Shown here: in pieces, positions 52,234 through 62,644 of the stretch
How positions within the stretch are numbered: the first letter of the stretch is position 1
Layout: each line of letters opens with the position of its first letter
DNA from: Cognatazoarcus halotolerans
Lineage (GTDB): Bacteria; Pseudomonadota; Gammaproteobacteria; Burkholderiales; Rhodocyclaceae
Direction of reading: 5' to 3'
Assembly: GCF_009800965.1 (NCBI RefSeq)
Contig: NZ_WUAF01000015.1
Location: 1-64,000, forward strand
Length of the DNA stretch: 64,000 nucleotides
Position numbers and translations under genes: made by a program
Notes under the pieces: generated by a model
Seen by the model: only the letters and a program-made list of their open reading frames with translations
The model's database searches: none
What the model was told of the DNA's origin: nothing

Positions 52234-53247
52234 TTACTTCGCCGCTTCGCGTGCTGCCTTCAGCCAGCCGTCGTAGGTGGCACGGTGGGCCTTGATCCAG
52301 CCGGTGACATGGCGCTGGATGTCAGCCGGCTTCGTTTCGCCGTCGCGCATGCGCTTGTTCTGCGCGCTGATGTCGTTGTTGGAGAGCTTCATGATCGCGA
52401 ACAGCTTGCCTGCGGCGGGGTTCTTTTCGACCCACGCGCGGTTGGCGACGATCTGCTGGTTATTGGCCTGGAAGCCGTAGTTTGAACCGTCCGGCAGGGC
52501 GGTATCGATGTCCTTGCGCTCACCGGGCAGACTCGAGAAGGGCACCTGCAGCCACACCACGTCCTTGTTCGGAACCAGCACGCCGCTCACCCAGTAGGGC
52601 GTCCACGTGTAATAGAGGATGGGCTGGCCCTGCTTGTAACGGGCAATGGTGTCGGCGATGATCGCCGCGTAGGAACCCTGGCGGTGGGTCACGGTGTCAC
52701 GCAGGCCGTAGGCATCGAGGTGGTGTTCGATGACCTTCTCGCAGCCCCAGCCCGGGTTGCAGCCGGCGAGGTCGGCCTTGCCGTCACCGTCGGAATCGAA
52801 GAGCTTGGCGAGCTTGGGGTCCTTGAGCTGATCGATGCGCTTGATGCCGTACTTGTCGGCGGTCTTCTTGTCGATCAGGTAGCCCTGCAGCGCGCCTTCG
52901 GAATACACCCCCTCGCGATACAGCTTGGCATCACCGCCGGCCTTCTCGTAGAAATCGACATGCAGCGGATTCCAGTGGTCCGCCATGAAGGTGGCATCGC
53001 CGTTGGCGAGCGCGATGTGGCCTGCGGCGTATTCGATTTCCTTGATCGGCTGCACCGTGTAGCCGAGGTCCTTGAGTGCCTGCATGACCAGCTCGGTCTG
53101 GAAGGTTTCCTCGGCGATCGAACTCTTGATCGGCTGCACCGTGACGCCTTTGCCGGGCATGTCTTCCGCCGCGGCCGACAGCGGCAATGCGGCACTCAGG
53201 GCGAGTGCCATGCCGCCCAGCAGGTTCTTCAGGAAGGTCCTTTTCAT
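52234..53247 (-). CDS. proX: Glycine betaine/proline ABC transporter substrate-binding protein
   Basis: About 337 residues from ATG 53247, with GAAGGAG upstream. The open frame to 53526 overlaps proW and is not the start. A signal peptide ([20 protein letters not shown]) precedes a ProX-like body: [40 protein letters not shown] (aromatic Trp box), [27 protein letters not shown]. It captures betaine in the periplasm. It is the last gene of proV-proW-proX. Confidence 0.95.
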   Translation of the reverse strand: MKRTFLKNLLGGMALALSAALPLSAAAEDMPGKGVTVQPIKSSIAEETFQTELVMQALKDLGYTVQPIKEIEYAAGHIALANGDATFMADHWNPLHVDFYEKAGGDAKLYREGVYSEGALQGYLIDKKTADKYGIKRIDQLKDPKLAKLFDSDGDGKADLAGCNPGWGCEKVIEHHLDAYGLRDTVTHRQGSYAAIIADTIARYKQGQPILYYTWTPYWVSGVLVPNKDVVWLQVPFSSLPGERKDIDTALPDGSNYGFQANNQQIVANRAWVEKNPAAGKLFAIMKLSNNDISAQNKRMRDGETKPADIQRHVTGWIKAHRATYDGWLKAAREAAK

Positions 53248-53287
53248 CAATTCGTACTCCTTCTGGTGATTCGTTCCGTCTTCACGC

Positions 53288-54475
53288 TCACGCGTGACGA
53301 TGTCCGGTGTTGCCCGCGCCATTGGCGGTGCGACGTTTGAGGGCGAGCAGCGCGCCCAGCGGCCCGCTCTCGTACCAGCGACCGCGCTTGCGCTCGCGGC
53401 TGGCCATGGCCTGGGTGATGCGGTCCAGCACGATGGCGAGGATGACGATGCCGAGGCCGCCGATGGTGGCAAGACCCATGTCGAGCCGGCCGATGCCGCG
53501 CAGCACCATCTGGCCAAGGCCGCCAACCGCGATCATCGAGGCGATCACCACCATCGACAGCGCCAGCATCAGAGTCTGGTTGATGCCGGCCATGATGGTC
53601 GGCATGGCGAGCGGCAGCTGCACCTTGGTGAGCAACTGCCAGGGTGATGCGCCGAAGGCGCGCGATGCCTCGATGAGATCCGGCCGCACCTGGCGGATAC
53701 CGAGATTGGTAAGCCGGATGAAGGGCGGAAGGGCAAAGACGATGGTCACCATCACCCCCGGCACGTTGCCGATGCCGAAAAGCATCACCACCGGCACCAG
53801 GTACACAAAGGCCGGCGTGGTCTGCATCGCGTCGAGCAGCGGCCGGACGAGGGCTTCGATGCGGTCGTTGCGCGCCATCAGAATGCCCAGCGGCAAGCCC
53901 AGCACCATGCAGAAGAACACCGAGGTGATGACCAACGCGAGGGTCACCATCGCCTGGTCCCAGGCACCGATGAGCCCGATCACGAGCAGCGAGATCACCG
54001 TGCCGATGGCCAGCCGGCGGCCGCTTGCCTGCCACGCGACGAGCGCGATCAGGGCAATCATGAGCAAAGGCGGAACCGCCTGCAGGCCGTGCTCGATGCC
54101 GGTGAGACTCGCATCGATCGGCACCCGCACTGCCTGGAAAGCCGGGCGGAAGTGGTCGACCACCCAGTTGAGCCCGTGATCGACCCAGTCGTCGAGCGGG
54201 ACCACAGCATCGTTGAAGGGATGGACGATGTCGAAGCCGCCACCGTTCCCCACGTCCGGCGCGGGTGGCTGGCCGAGCCAATCGCTGCTGGCATCGGGCA
54301 CTGCAGCAGGTACCTGGGCGGCAGCCCCGTCGCCGCCGGCAGGTGCGGACCACGGGTTTGGCGCAGCGGCCTCGGGTGCCGGCGCGGAGCCGGCCGACCA
54401 GGGGTTGCTGCCGGCCGCGGCGGGTGCTTCTTCGGCGGGCGCGGCGGCCCAGGGATTTCCGGCTTGCTCGCTCAT
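53288..54475 (-). CDS. proW: Glycine betaine/proline ABC transporter permease
   Basis: 395 residues. The first 70 residues are a low-complexity Ala/Pro/Gly-rich tail with three NPW(A/S) repeats (at about residues 7, 24 and 40). Then come [18 protein letters not shown] and the permease core with the EAA-like loop [26 protein letters not shown]. It forms the channel with ProV dimers. The ATG overlaps the proV stop (ATGA). The long tail is on the expected cytoplasmic or N-terminal side; its role is unknown. Confidence 0.94.
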   Translation of the reverse strand: MSEQAGNPWAAAPAEEAPAAAGSNPWSAGSAPAPEAAAPNPWSAPAGGDGAAAQVPAAVPDASSDWLGQPPAPDVGNGGGFDIVHPFNDAVVPLDDWVDHGLNWVVDHFRPAFQAVRVPIDASLTGIEHGLQAVPPLLMIALIALVAWQASGRRLAIGTVISLLVIGLIGAWDQAMVTLALVITSVFFCMVLGLPLGILMARNDRIEALVRPLLDAMQTTPAFVYLVPVVMLFGIGNVPGVMVTIVFALPPFIRLTNLGIRQVRPDLIEASRAFGASPWQLLTKVQLPLAMPTIMAGINQTLMLALSMVVIASMIAVGGLGQMVLRGIGRLDMGLATIGGLGIVILAIVLDRITQAMASRERKRGRWYESGPLGALLALKRRTANGAGNTGHRHA

Positions 54476-55686
54476 TGGCTGGCCTCCGCGGTTGATGTCT
54501 GCTGGTGCAGGAATTCGAGCATGGTGTTGCGGGTGATCGCGCCGCGGTAGCGACCCTTTGCATCGACCACCGGCAGGCCGTAGGGATGAAGGGTGAGCGG
54601 CTCGTAGAGATCGACGATCGACTGGTCTTCAGTGACCACGTGCACCTCCGGCAGGAAGGCCTGGCGCAGCTTGGGATCGTCACTCTCGCGGGCCACCCGC
54701 TTGAGCGACTCGACCGATACCACGCCCATTAGGCGCTGGTCGGGGCTGACCACGTAGCCGAATTCGCGGTCGTGGGTACGTAAGCGTTCGAGCGCGCTGC
54801 GCACCCCCATGCCGGCATGGTCGATGATGTTCACCTGGGTCTTGCGGGCGATGTCGGCGGCGGACAGGATCGAGGTCGCATCGACGCCGCGGAAGAAGGA
54901 GCGCACGTAATCGTTGGCCGGGTTGCGCAGGATCTCCTCGGCGGTGCCGACCTGCACCACGTTGCCGCCTTCCATGATGGCGATACGGTCGCCGATGCGG
55001 ATCGCCTCGTCGAGGTCGTGCGAAATGAAGATGATGGTGCGCTTCTGGCCGGCCTGCAGCTTGACCAGCTCGTCCTGCATCTCGGTGCGGATCAGCGGAT
55101 CGAGCGCCGAGAAGGCCTCGTCCATGAGCAGCACCTCGGGGTCGTTGGCAAGCGCACGGGCGAGGCCCACGCGCTGCTGCATGCCGCCCGACAGTTCGTC
55201 CGGAAAGCTTGCCGCCCATTCGGCGAGACCCACCTGGCCGAGCGCCGCCAGGGCACGCTCGTTGCGGCTGGCCTCGGGCTCGCCGGCTAGCATCAGCCCG
55301 AAGGCGGTGTTTTCCAGCACCGTGAGATGAGGCATCAGCGCGAAGGACTGGAACACCATGCTGATGCTGCGACGCCGGAACGCCCGCAGCTCCTCTTCCG
55401 ACATTTTCGCGATGTCGCGGTCATCGACCAGAACCTGGCCCGCGGTCGGCTCGATGAGCCTGTTGAGCAGCCGCACGAGGGTGGACTTTCCCGATCCCGA
55501 GAGGCCCATGACGACGAAGATCTCGCCCTCATAAACCTCGAAGGAGGCGTCATTGACGCCCAGGGTATGGCCGGTGCGGGAAAAGATCTCGGCCTTGTCG
55601 AGCCCTTTTTCGACCAGTTTCATCGCGCCCTGGGGATCGTCCCCGAAGACCTTGTACAGATTCTTGATGACCAGCTTCGGCTTCAT
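54472..55686 (-). CDS. proV: Glycine betaine/proline ABC transporter ATP-binding protein
   Basis: 404 residues. The N-terminal ABC domain has Walker [18 protein letters not shown] near residue 62, signature [16 protein letters not shown] and Walker [17 protein letters not shown]. The C-terminal CBS pair (about residues 290-400) is the ionic-strength sensor in this family. It drives uptake of osmoprotectants. It is the first gene of the operon. Confidence 0.96.
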   Translation of the reverse strand: MKPKLVIKNLYKVFGDDPQGAMKLVEKGLDKAEIFSRTGHTLGVNDASFEVYEGEIFVVMGLSGSGKSTLVRLLNRLIEPTAGQVLVDDRDIAKMSEEELRAFRRRSISMVFQSFALMPHLTVLENTAFGLMLAGEPEASRNERALAALGQVGLAEWAASFPDELSGGMQQRVGLARALANDPEVLLMDEAFSALDPLIRTEMQDELVKLQAGQKRTIIFISHDLDEAIRIGDRIAIMEGGNVVQVGTAEEILRNPANDYVRSFFRGVDATSILSAADIARKTQVNIIDHAGMGVRSALERLRTHDREFGYVVSPDQRLMGVVSVESLKRVARESDDPKLRQAFLPEVHVVTEDQSIVDLYEPLTLHPYGLPVVDAKGRYRGAITRNTMLEFLHQQTSTAEASQ

Positions 55687-55982
55687 TGACTGAAGGCCGG
55701 CGCGCGGAACTGAATCACTTCACGGAGAAGAAACCTGATCGATCCACAAGCATCCGGAGCAAGGCCGGAGACGACTGCCGGGGAGGCAGTCCGGGCGTGA
55801 ATCGATGCGCCAGATCGCGGCAGGAGACACCTCGTCGGTGCGTCCTGAAACGCCAGCTCTATGTAATTGGTAAGGCGCGACTATAGCAGATGTATTTGCA
55901 TAAATATAGTTCAACGCCTCGCACGATAGATCCAGACTATTCACACGACATCGTCCGCCGGGTTTCCCTGGATCCATGGGCG
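55687..55982. promoter_or_regulatory. Upstream region of proVWX
   Basis: The gap before proV is GC-rich next to the gene, but around 55870-55915 it becomes AT-rich (TATATTTATGCAAATACATC on the minus strand, ending in TATAGT). That is a plausible promoter about 190 bp upstream of proV, leaving a long leader. No gene is supported. Confidence 0.4.
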
Positions 55983-56014
55983 AAAAAAATCCCGTGACCC
56001 ATCAGGGACACGGG
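55983..56014 (-). terminator. Rho-independent terminator after the ABC-F gene
   Basis: On the minus strand CCCGTG and CACGGG form a 6-bp stem around a 12-base loop, followed by a run of seven Ts. It lies about 25 bp past the ABC-F stop codon. Confidence 0.85.
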
Positions 56015-56039
56015 ACTGTATCGGCGGGCGCTGTGCGGC

Positions 56040-57659
56040 TTACTCGATACCCTGGCTCGCCAGATATTCCTCGTAGGTACCGCGGTAGTCGATGATGCGA
56101 TGATCCTGCTTGATCTCCAGCACCCGCGTCGCCACCGACGAGACGAACTCGCGGTCGTGCGAGACGAAGAACAGGGTGCCATTGAAATCGGCAATGCCGA
56201 GGTTGAGCGCCTCGATCGATTCCATGTCCAGGTGGTTGGTCGGCTCGTCGAGCAACAGCACGTTCTTGCGCTGAAGCATCAGCTTGCCGAAACTCATGCG
56301 ACCCTGCTCGCCACCCGAGATCACCCGCACCGGCTTGCGCACTTCATCGCCCTTGAAGAGCAGGCGGCCCAGGGTGCCGCGGATGAGGGTCTCGGCGTCG
56401 TCACCCTCGTAGCCGCCTTCGCGCACGTAGCCACTGATCCAGTCGGTAAGGCTCTCGTCGCTGTCGAAGTCGGCCGAATGGTCCTGCGCGTAGTAGCCCA
56501 GGCGTGCCTTCTCAGCCCACTTGATGGTGCCCTTCTGCGGCTTGAGTTCGCCCATCAGGAGCTTCATCAGCGTGGTCTTGCCAACGCCGTTCTCGCCGAT
56601 CACCGCGATCTTGTCGCCCGCATCGGCGGTGAAGCTGAAGTTCTTGATGATGGTCTCGCCGTCATCGTAAGCAAAGGTGAGGTTCTCGATCTCGACGGCC
56701 TGACGGTGCAGCTTTTCCTTCTCGTCGTACTCGAAGCGGATCCACGGATACTGGCGGCTCGACGGCTTGAATTCCTCGATCTTGATCTTCTCGATCTGCT
56801 TCGCCCGGCTGGTGGCCTGACGCGCCTTCGATTTGTTGGCCGAGAAACGGCGCACGAACTCCTGCAGCTCGGCGACCTTCTCCTTGGCCTTCTGGTTGGC
56901 CGCCGACTGGCGCTCGCGGGCCTGCGTGGAGGCCTCGATGTAGTCGTCCCAGGTACCCGGCCACACCTGGATGCGGCCGTAGTCGAGGTCGGCCATGTGG
57001 GTGCATACCTGGTTCAGGAAGTGACGGTCGTGGGAGATGATGATCATCGTGCTTTCGCGCTGGTTGAGCACATGCTCGAGCCAGCGGATGGTGTCGATGT
57101 CGAGGTTGTTGGTCGGTTCGTCGAGCAGCAGGATGTCCGGGTTCGCGAACAGTGCCTGGCACAGCAGCACCCGCAGCTTCCAGCCCGGCGCCACGTGGCT
57201 CATCGCGCCGCCATGCTGCTCGGTGGGGATGCCCACCCCGAGCAACAGCTCGCCCGCGCGCGCCTCGGCAGTGTAGCCGTCGTATTCGGCAAACTTGCCC
57301 TCGAGCTCGGCGGCATGCATGTAGTCGTCTTCGGTCGCCTCCGGGTTGGCGTAGATGGCGTCCTTTTCCTGCATGCACTTCCACATGTCCTCGTGGCCCA
57401 TCATCACCACGTCGAGCACCCGGAAGTCTTCGTAGGCGAACTGGTCCTGCCTGAGGAAGGCCATGCGCTCACCGGTGTCGAGCGACACATTGCCGGCGCT
57501 CGGTTCGAGCACCCCGGCGAGGATCTTCATGAAGGTGGACTTGCCGGCACCGTTGGCGCCGATCAGGCCGTAGCGGTTACCGTCGCCGAACTTGACGGAA
57601 ACGTTCTCGAAGAGGGGCTTGGCCCCGAACTGCATGGTGATGTTGTTGGCGATGAGCAC
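56040..57659 (-). CDS. ybiT: ABC-F family ATPase, YbiT type
   Basis: About 539 residues from GTG 57659, with AGGAAG upstream. Twin ABC domains: Walker [15 protein letters not shown] near residue 36 and [14 protein letters not shown] near 350; signatures [13 protein letters not shown] and [11 protein letters not shown]; Walker [14 protein letters not shown] and [13 protein letters not shown]. The inter-domain linker is long and charged. The start ([17 protein letters not shown]) and end (EYLASQGIE) closely recall E. coli YbiT. ABC-F proteins act on the ribosome; YbiT's exact role is unsettled. No membrane domain. Confidence 0.92.
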   Translation of the reverse strand: MLIANNITMQFGAKPLFENVSVKFGDGNRYGLIGANGAGKSTFMKILAGVLEPSAGNVSLDTGERMAFLRQDQFAYEDFRVLDVVMMGHEDMWKCMQEKDAIYANPEATEDDYMHAAELEGKFAEYDGYTAEARAGELLLGVGIPTEQHGGAMSHVAPGWKLRVLLCQALFANPDILLLDEPTNNLDIDTIRWLEHVLNQRESTMIIISHDRHFLNQVCTHMADLDYGRIQVWPGTWDDYIEASTQARERQSAANQKAKEKVAELQEFVRRFSANKSKARQATSRAKQIEKIKIEEFKPSSRQYPWIRFEYDEKEKLHRQAVEIENLTFAYDDGETIIKNFSFTADAGDKIAVIGENGVGKTTLMKLLMGELKPQKGTIKWAEKARLGYYAQDHSADFDSDESLTDWISGYVREGGYEGDDAETLIRGTLGRLLFKGDEVRKPVRVISGGEQGRMSFGKLMLQRKNVLLLDEPTNHLDMESIEALNLGIADFNGTLFFVSHDREFVSSVATRVLEIKQDHRIIDYRGTYEEYLASQGIE

Positions 57660-57760
57660 GTGCGGACTTCCTGCAAAAAACAAAGCGCCGGGCAAGCGGC
57701 CGGCGCACTTTTCGCCGCGATTCTACCATTCCTTCAATGACATGGCAGCCCTCCGGCGAC

Positions 57761-58975
57761 TCACGATTGTGCGCGCCGCGAGGGCAGCACCAGCAGCGCC
57801 ACGACCACCGTCGCGGCCAGAGCGGCCCCGGTCAGGAACGTCGCTTCCGGACCAAACTCCGCCCATAGGCCACCCGCCAGGGCGCTCGCCAGGAACAGCG
57901 CCACCCCCACCACCAGGTTGAACACGCCGAACGCAGTGCCGCGCAGGTTGGCAGGCGCTGCATCGGCCACCAGTCGCGACAGCAGGCCCTGCGTCAGCCC
58001 CATGTGCAGACCCCACAAGGCAGCCCCCACGAAAGCCATCGAGGTATCCGATGCCAAGGCCAGCACAACATCGGCCGCCACCAGGACAATGCAGCCGGCC
58101 AGCAACAGGCGACGCGGTGCAAGACGATCAGATAGCCAGCCGACCGGGTAGGCACTGAGCGCATAGACCACGTTCATGACGATCAGCACCAGCGGGATCC
58201 ACTGCAACGCGAGTCCGGTCTGCTGCGCCTTGAGGATCAGGAAGGCCTCGCTGAAACGCGCCAACGTGAATACCGTCCCGAACGCGGCAACCCGCCAGTA
58301 AGCGCGGGGCAAGCCACGCCAGCCGCGCAACAGATCGGGACGCGCCTTCCTCGCCGAAACGCCGGCCGACGGGGGCTCCTTGACCCCGACGATCAGGACC
58401 GCGACGGCAATGAAGGCTGGCAGCACCGCTACCCACATCACCGACCGCACATCATCGGCAAACCAGCCCATCGCAACGATGGCCAGCGCCGGGCCGAGAA
58501 AGGCACCCACCGAATCGAGACTCTGCCGCAGGCCGTAGGCAGCGCCGCGACGCTCGGCAGGCACCAGATCCGCGACCAGTGCATCGCGCGGTGCGCCGCG
58601 AATGCCCTTGCCGATGCGATCGACAAAGCGCGCAAGGAACACCCAGGCAATCGATCCGGCCAGCGGAAACACCGGTTTGGTGAGCGCCGCCATGCCATAG
58701 CCAAGCACCGCAAGCGGTTTGCGGCGCCCCAGCCAATCGCTGAGGCTGCCCGAGAAGACCTTGGCGATCGCCGCGGTCGCTTCGGCAATACCTTCGAGCA
58801 ACCCGATGGTGAGCATGCTGGCACCGAGTACGGTCGACAGGAATACCGGCAACAGCGAATGCACGAGCTCGGACGAGATGTCCATGAACATGGAACACAG
58901 GCCCAGCGCCCAGATGCCGCGCGGCATGCCCGATCCGCTCGCACGCGTGTGCTCCGGAAGCTCCTTTCCAGTCAT
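57761..58975 (-). CDS. Major facilitator superfamily transporter
   Basis: About 404 residues if ATG 58975 is used; longer starts at 59050 or 59062 are possible and the choice is uncertain. About twelve membrane helices with MFS loop motifs GSLSDWLGRRKPLAVLGY and SYPVGWLSDRLAPRRLLL. The stretch DRIGKGIRGAPRDALVADL resembles a group of predicted drug/metabolite antiporters. The substrate is unknown. It is transcribed toward ybiT. Confidence 0.88.
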   Translation of the reverse strand: MTGKELPEHTRASGSGMPRGIWALGLCSMFMDISSELVHSLLPVFLSTVLGASMLTIGLLEGIAEATAAIAKVFSGSLSDWLGRRKPLAVLGYGMAALTKPVFPLAGSIAWVFLARFVDRIGKGIRGAPRDALVADLVPAERRGAAYGLRQSLDSVGAFLGPALAIVAMGWFADDVRSVMWVAVLPAFIAVAVLIVGVKEPPSAGVSARKARPDLLRGWRGLPRAYWRVAAFGTVFTLARFSEAFLILKAQQTGLALQWIPLVLIVMNVVYALSAYPVGWLSDRLAPRRLLLAGCIVLVAADVVLALASDTSMAFVGAALWGLHMGLTQGLLSRLVADAAPANLRGTAFGVFNLVVGVALFLASALAGGLWAEFGPEATFLTGAALAATVVVALLVLPSRRAQS

Positions 58976-59128
58976 CCCAGCGTCCCGATCGATCCGAAAT
59001 TCAAGCATATCCCTGCCCGCATTCTCGATGGCGACTCGAAGGTCCGCCATGAAAATGACCACTTGCGGATTTACTTATGAATCACTTAGCTTCACCGAAC
59101 CGACAGAACAACATGGGGGACCGGGAAC

Positions 59129-59692
59129 ATGAGGAAGCGCACCTGCATCACGCTGTGTCTTGCACTGGCCGCCGCTGGCGCGATGGCCCAGGAAGAGAAA
59201 CTGCGCATCATCGACAAGGACATCGAGTTCGTCGCAAGGACGGCCAAGGGGACGATCGTCATCACCCGAACGATGACTCCCTGCGCGAAGAACAAGGGCT
59301 GGCTGCAGGAGATGGTGCCCGAGCCGGGCGTCACCCCGGTCGGCGAGATCGAGATTCTCAACGCGATCGCGGACCCCGGGTCACGCGTGGTCGACATGCG
59401 CAGCCAGGAAGAGTATCTGGCCCGCACCATCCCCGGTTCGATCGGCATTCCCTACACCGAAGTGTCGACCCGGCTCGATGAACTCGGTTGCCGCAAAATC
59501 ACCGGGAAATGGGACTGCAGCGCCGCCCTCAAGGTGTATGCCTTCTGCAACGGTCCGGTGTGCCCGCAAAGCCCCACTGCCATTCACGCAATGGTGCGCG
59601 ACGGCTTTCCGGCAAACCGCATCTACTACTACCGCGGCGGCATGCTCGACTGGGATGCCCTTGGCCTCACGACCGCGAAGGGCGATTTCTGA
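59129..59692 (+). CDS. Periplasmic rhodanese-domain protein
   Basis: 187 residues with a signal peptide (ITLCLALAAAGAMAQ, cleavage near residue 20). The rhodanese domain spans about 70-180: SRVVDMRSQEEYLARTIPGSIGIPYTEV and the active-site loop FCNGPVCPQSPTA with a catalytic-type Cys, then YYYRGGMLDWDALG. The loop has two cysteines and lacks the usual Arg end, so sulfur-transfer activity is uncertain. Such proteins occur in many betaproteobacteria. Confidence 0.83.
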   Translation: MRKRTCITLCLALAAAGAMAQEEKLRIIDKDIEFVARTAKGTIVITRTMTPCAKNKGWLQEMVPEPGVTPVGEIEILNAIADPGSRVVDMRSQEEYLARTIPGSIGIPYTEVSTRLDELGCRKITGKWDCSAALKVYAFCNGPVCPQSPTAIHAMVRDGFPANRIYYYRGGMLDWDALGLTTAKGDF

Positions 59693-59746
59693 ACCGGAAA
59701 GCCACCCCTGCCAACGGCAGCGTACGCTGCCGAAGGCTTGCCGAGA

Positions 59747-60022
59747 TCAATTCGGCCGCACATCCGGTCGGCCGACGATTACCGGTATCTCGGCCCTTTC
59801 CTGGCGCATCAGACTGCCGTCACGCGGCGCGACAATGAACATTGCTACCACGCTGTCGTCGTGGAAAAGCGCCGTCAGCGGGTATGCATCCAGCTCCTGG
59901 GTTCGCGCCCACAGCCTGGCAAGCTCACCGTCCTCGAAATCGACCGTGATCTTCGAACGCTCCTCCTGCCAGGCGAGCCTGCTGTCGTAAAACCCCACTT
60001 TCCAGTGATCGTGACGATCCAT
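59747..60022 (-). CDS. Small protein of unknown function
   Basis: A 91-residue frame from ATG 60022, with GCGAGG upstream: MDRHDHWKVGFYDSRLAWQE, then DGELARLWARTQELDAYPL and PLTALFHDDSVVAMFIVAPRD. It looks like genuine protein, with balanced composition in a GC-rich context, and it lies about 80 bp downstream of the DUF1857 gene on the same strand. I do not recognise a family. A longer frame to 60496 runs over that gene and is rejected. Confidence 0.5.
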   Translation of the reverse strand: MDRHDHWKVGFYDSRLAWQEERSKITVDFEDGELARLWARTQELDAYPLTALFHDDSVVAMFIVAPRDGSLMRQERAEIPVIVGRPDVRPN

Positions 60023-60099
60023 GTCCGGACCTCGCTGCGACACCATGCCGACGTGTGTTCGAGTCCTTCCTGCGCAAACCTGTTCCCATGCACAAGCCG

Positions 60100-60570
60100 C
60101 TACTGCAGCCGCGAACTCTCCGCGATCATCCGGATCACCCGCACTGTCTCGATATCCGACTGATGGTAGGCGGATTTGACGTATTCCGAGACCTGCACGC
60201 CATGATCTGCCCGACCGTCGGCAAGCGAGGTCCGGTATTCGAAGCGAAGAAACAGGTCTGCGCCCTCGGGCTCCTCGATCGTGATCGTCAGCATCCCGCC
60301 CGCGTGCTGCGCGTTGGCTTCGGACTCGAAGCGGATCCACTGCATCGGCGACAGCGTGACCTTGTCGCGGATCACGGTAGTGCCGAAATGCAGGTCGCGT
60401 ACCAGTCCGGATTCGCTGCGCTCGATGATCCGGCAGCTGTCCAGACCGGGCAGAAAGGGCCGCGGATCCTCCGCGCGGCACAGCAGACCAAACCACAACT
60501 CTTCACGCGTCAGGTCGGGCACGAGCGGGTTTTCACGGTCGTTGATTTCCACGAGGTGTTCGAAGTGCAT
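60100..60570 (-). CDS. DUF1857 (SRPBCC-fold) protein
   Basis: About 156 residues from ATG 60570. It begins MHFEHLVEINDRENPLVPDLTREELW, and further segments LDSCRIIERSESGLVRDLHFGTTVIRDKVTL and FLRFEYRTSL match the DUF1857 pattern, a small START/SRPBCC-like ligand-binding fold. The ligand and role are unknown. It is divergent from rsuA by about 110 bp. Confidence 0.8.
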   Translation of the reverse strand: MHFEHLVEINDRENPLVPDLTREELWFGLLCRAEDPRPFLPGLDSCRIIERSESGLVRDLHFGTTVIRDKVTLSPMQWIRFESEANAQHAGGMLTITIEEPEGADLFLRFEYRTSLADGRADHGVQVSEYVKSAYHQSDIETVRVIRMIAESSRLQ

Positions 60571-60678
60571 GGCTGCGGACAAGGATATCGGTCGTCTCTA
60601 GTGTAGAGCCTGTTGCGCGGCGCTGCCCGGCAAAGCAATCGACGCCATCCCCAGCCGATTCCCGCTACCATTGCGGCC

Positions 60679-61392
60679 ATGCAACTAGAACGACTTATCC
60701 ACAGCCAGGGATTCGGCAGCCGCAAGGAATGCCGGGAGCTCATTCGTGCAGGTCTGGTCACGGTAAACGGCGAGATCGTCGACAATCCCAGGGAAGACTT
60801 TTCCACAGCGAATTTTCGCTTCGCTGTGGATGACGAGGAATGGGAATTCCGCGACAAGGCCTACCTCATGCTGCACAAGCCGCCGGGGTTCGAATGCTCC
60901 CACGCGCCACAGTTCCACCCTAGCATCTACACCCTCTTTCCCTACCCGCTTGTCGGCCGCGAGATCCAGTCGATCGGGCGCCTCGACCAGGACACCACCG
61001 GCTTGCTGCTGTTCTCCGACGATGGCCAGTTCATCCACGTGTGGAGCTCGGGCAAGAAACAGATCCCGAAGGTCTACGAGGTCACCACCAAGCACCCGAT
61101 CACCGAATCACTGCTCAAGACCTTGCTCGACGGTGTCGAACTCAACGACGAACCGGGCGTGATCGTGGCCGCGTCAGCCTGTGAGCAAGGTTCCGAGCAC
61201 CAACTCAGCCTGACCATCACCGAGGGCAAGTACCACCTCGTCAAACGCATGGTCGCAGCGGCCGGCAACCGCGTCGAAGCACTGCACCGCTCTCACGTCG
61301 GTGGCCTTCGGCTGCCGGCCGATCTTGCCGAGGGCAAGTGGCGCTGGCTGAGCGACGAGGACCTGGTTCAGCTCAACGCCTGGCAGGCCTGA
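60679..61392 (+). CDS. rsuA: 16S rRNA pseudouridine-516 synthase
   Basis: About 237 residues from ATG 60679; a longer frame upstream is non-homologous. An N-terminal S4 domain (ERLIHSQGFGSRKECRELIRAG) precedes the RsuA-type catalytic domain with GRLDQDTTGLLLFSDDG (catalytic Asp), KVYEVTTKHPI and EGKYHLVKRMVAAAGN. It isomerises a uridine in 16S rRNA. A perfect DnaA box TTATCCACA lies within the coding start (60695-60703). Confidence 0.92.
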   Translation: MQLERLIHSQGFGSRKECRELIRAGLVTVNGEIVDNPREDFSTANFRFAVDDEEWEFRDKAYLMLHKPPGFECSHAPQFHPSIYTLFPYPLVGREIQSIGRLDQDTTGLLLFSDDGQFIHVWSSGKKQIPKVYEVTTKHPITESLLKTLLDGVELNDEPGVIVAASACEQGSEHQLSLTITEGKYHLVKRMVAAAGNRVEALHRSHVGGLRLPADLAEGKWRWLSDEDLVQLNAWQA

Positions 61393-61405
61393 CGGGAGGC
61401 CCGCC

Positions 61406-62170
61406 ATGGCCGAGGCGGGAGGTGCGCTCTTCATCGTCACCGCAATCGCTGCGGTGACGATCCTGGGCATCTCCAAATCGGGCTTCGGGGCGGCCTTTGG
61501 ATCACTCGCGGTGCCCTTGCTGGCACTCGTCACCTCTCCTTCCCATGCTGCCGCCCTGCTGCTGCCCTCTCTGCTGGTCATGGACCTCTTCGGTCTGGTG
61601 GTATTCAGACGCAGCTTCGACAGGCAGCTGCTCAGGCTGCTGCTTCCCGCCGCCCTGATCGGCATCGGATTCGGCTTCGCGACTTTCCGTCACGTCAGCC
61701 CGGAAGGGCTCAAGCTGATTCTCGGCACGGTTTCCGTGCTGTTCGTGCTGCAACGCTGGCTCGGCCCGGAATCCAGTGTCGATTCGGGAGATCACGACAC
61801 CCTGCGCGGCCGCTTCTGGGGCGCGCTCTCCGGCTTCACCAGCTTCATTGCCCACGCTGGCGGACCACCGATCTCGATGTATCTCATCCCGAAAAGACTT
61901 GATCGGCGCCTCTATGTCGGCACGACCGCGTTGCTCTTCGCGGCAATCAACTTTTCGAAATGGCTTCCGTACAGCCTCCTAGGCCTGTTTTCGCCTTCCA
62001 CCCTGGGTCAGGGGGCATTGTTCGCCCTGGCGGCGCCCGTGGGGTACTGGATCGGTCTCAGGTGTCTCAATCGTGTGGACGGAGTCTGGTTCTACCGGAT
62101 CATCAATCTGGCCTTGTTACTGACCGGCATCAAGCTGATGGTCGACGGGCTGAAGCCGTTTCTGTCCTGA
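61406..62170 (+). CDS. TauE/SafE-family membrane permease, second member
   Basis: A 254-residue polytopic protein with about eight hydrophobic segments and the family landmarks GISKSGFGAAFGSLAVPLLAL near the N terminus and GFTSFIAHAGGPPISMYLIPKRL in the middle. Its HAGGPP motif differs from the FGPGTG motif of the 21105-21890 protein, so the two are distinct subfamilies. The substrate is probably an anion and is unknown. It starts 13 bp after rsuA and may be co-transcribed. Confidence 0.88.
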   Translation: MAEAGGALFIVTAIAAVTILGISKSGFGAAFGSLAVPLLALVTSPSHAAALLLPSLLVMDLFGLVVFRRSFDRQLLRLLLPAALIGIGFGFATFRHVSPEGLKLILGTVSVLFVLQRWLGPESSVDSGDHDTLRGRFWGALSGFTSFIAHAGGPPISMYLIPKRLDRRLYVGTTALLFAAINFSKWLPYSLLGLFSPSTLGQGALFALAAPVGYWIGLRCLNRVDGVWFYRIINLALLLTGIKLMVDGLKPFLS

Positions 62171-62198
62171 AAGCCGTCTCGAAAGTCCCATCTGCTGT

Positions 62199-62393
62199 TG
62201 TGTTTACTATTTTTCTTATTTATATAAAGACTAGTAAACATGCTCGGCCATTATCTGTGGAAAACAACTTTTTATCGTTTAATAACAATGGTTTGATCAT
62301 GTTCATGAATCTCTGGAAAAGTGGGTATCGAGGCGGTGAATGAATTGTTGATCGATTCGGCGTCGTGTCCCTTTTCACTGCTTTTCCACAATC
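62199..62393. repeat. AT-rich duplicated unit, copy A
   Basis: The unit begins with the inverted pair TGTTTACT (62201) and AGTAAACA (ending 62240) flanking a nearly pure A/T core. A TGTGGAAAA DnaA-box-like site follows at 62256-62264, ATTGTTGATC at 62344-62353 and TTTTCCACA at 62382-62390. The first 66 bases match copy B at 60 positions, and the landmarks keep the same offset of 446 bp. No gene is present. Confidence 0.8.
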
Positions 62394-62644
62394 TGTCCTC
62401 TGGATTCCCATCGGGTTTCCCACTGAAGCGTTCCGAGTAGTCTCCGGAAATCCGCAAGTGCCAAACACGGGGACAATGATGATCGCCCGGGTTTCCTCAT
62501 CCGGGGGACGCCACTGGCGCAGATTCCCTGAACATGTCGATGGTGGAAACGATGCTCCTCAGGCTACTGGTTCGCCGTTTGCTCTGCCCAGTCCGTAAAC
62601 GCCTTTCCGAACAGTCGTAGCCGGGCAAAGCGGTTGTACACCAG

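Noticed and set aside
54680-55219. Alternative frames within proV
   Set aside because: The proV frame has all ABC motifs; the others are out-of-frame shadows.
59747-60496. 249-codon minus frame as a single gene
   Set aside because: Its first two-thirds overlaps the DUF1857 gene out of frame; only the last 91 codons from ATG 60022 look genuine.
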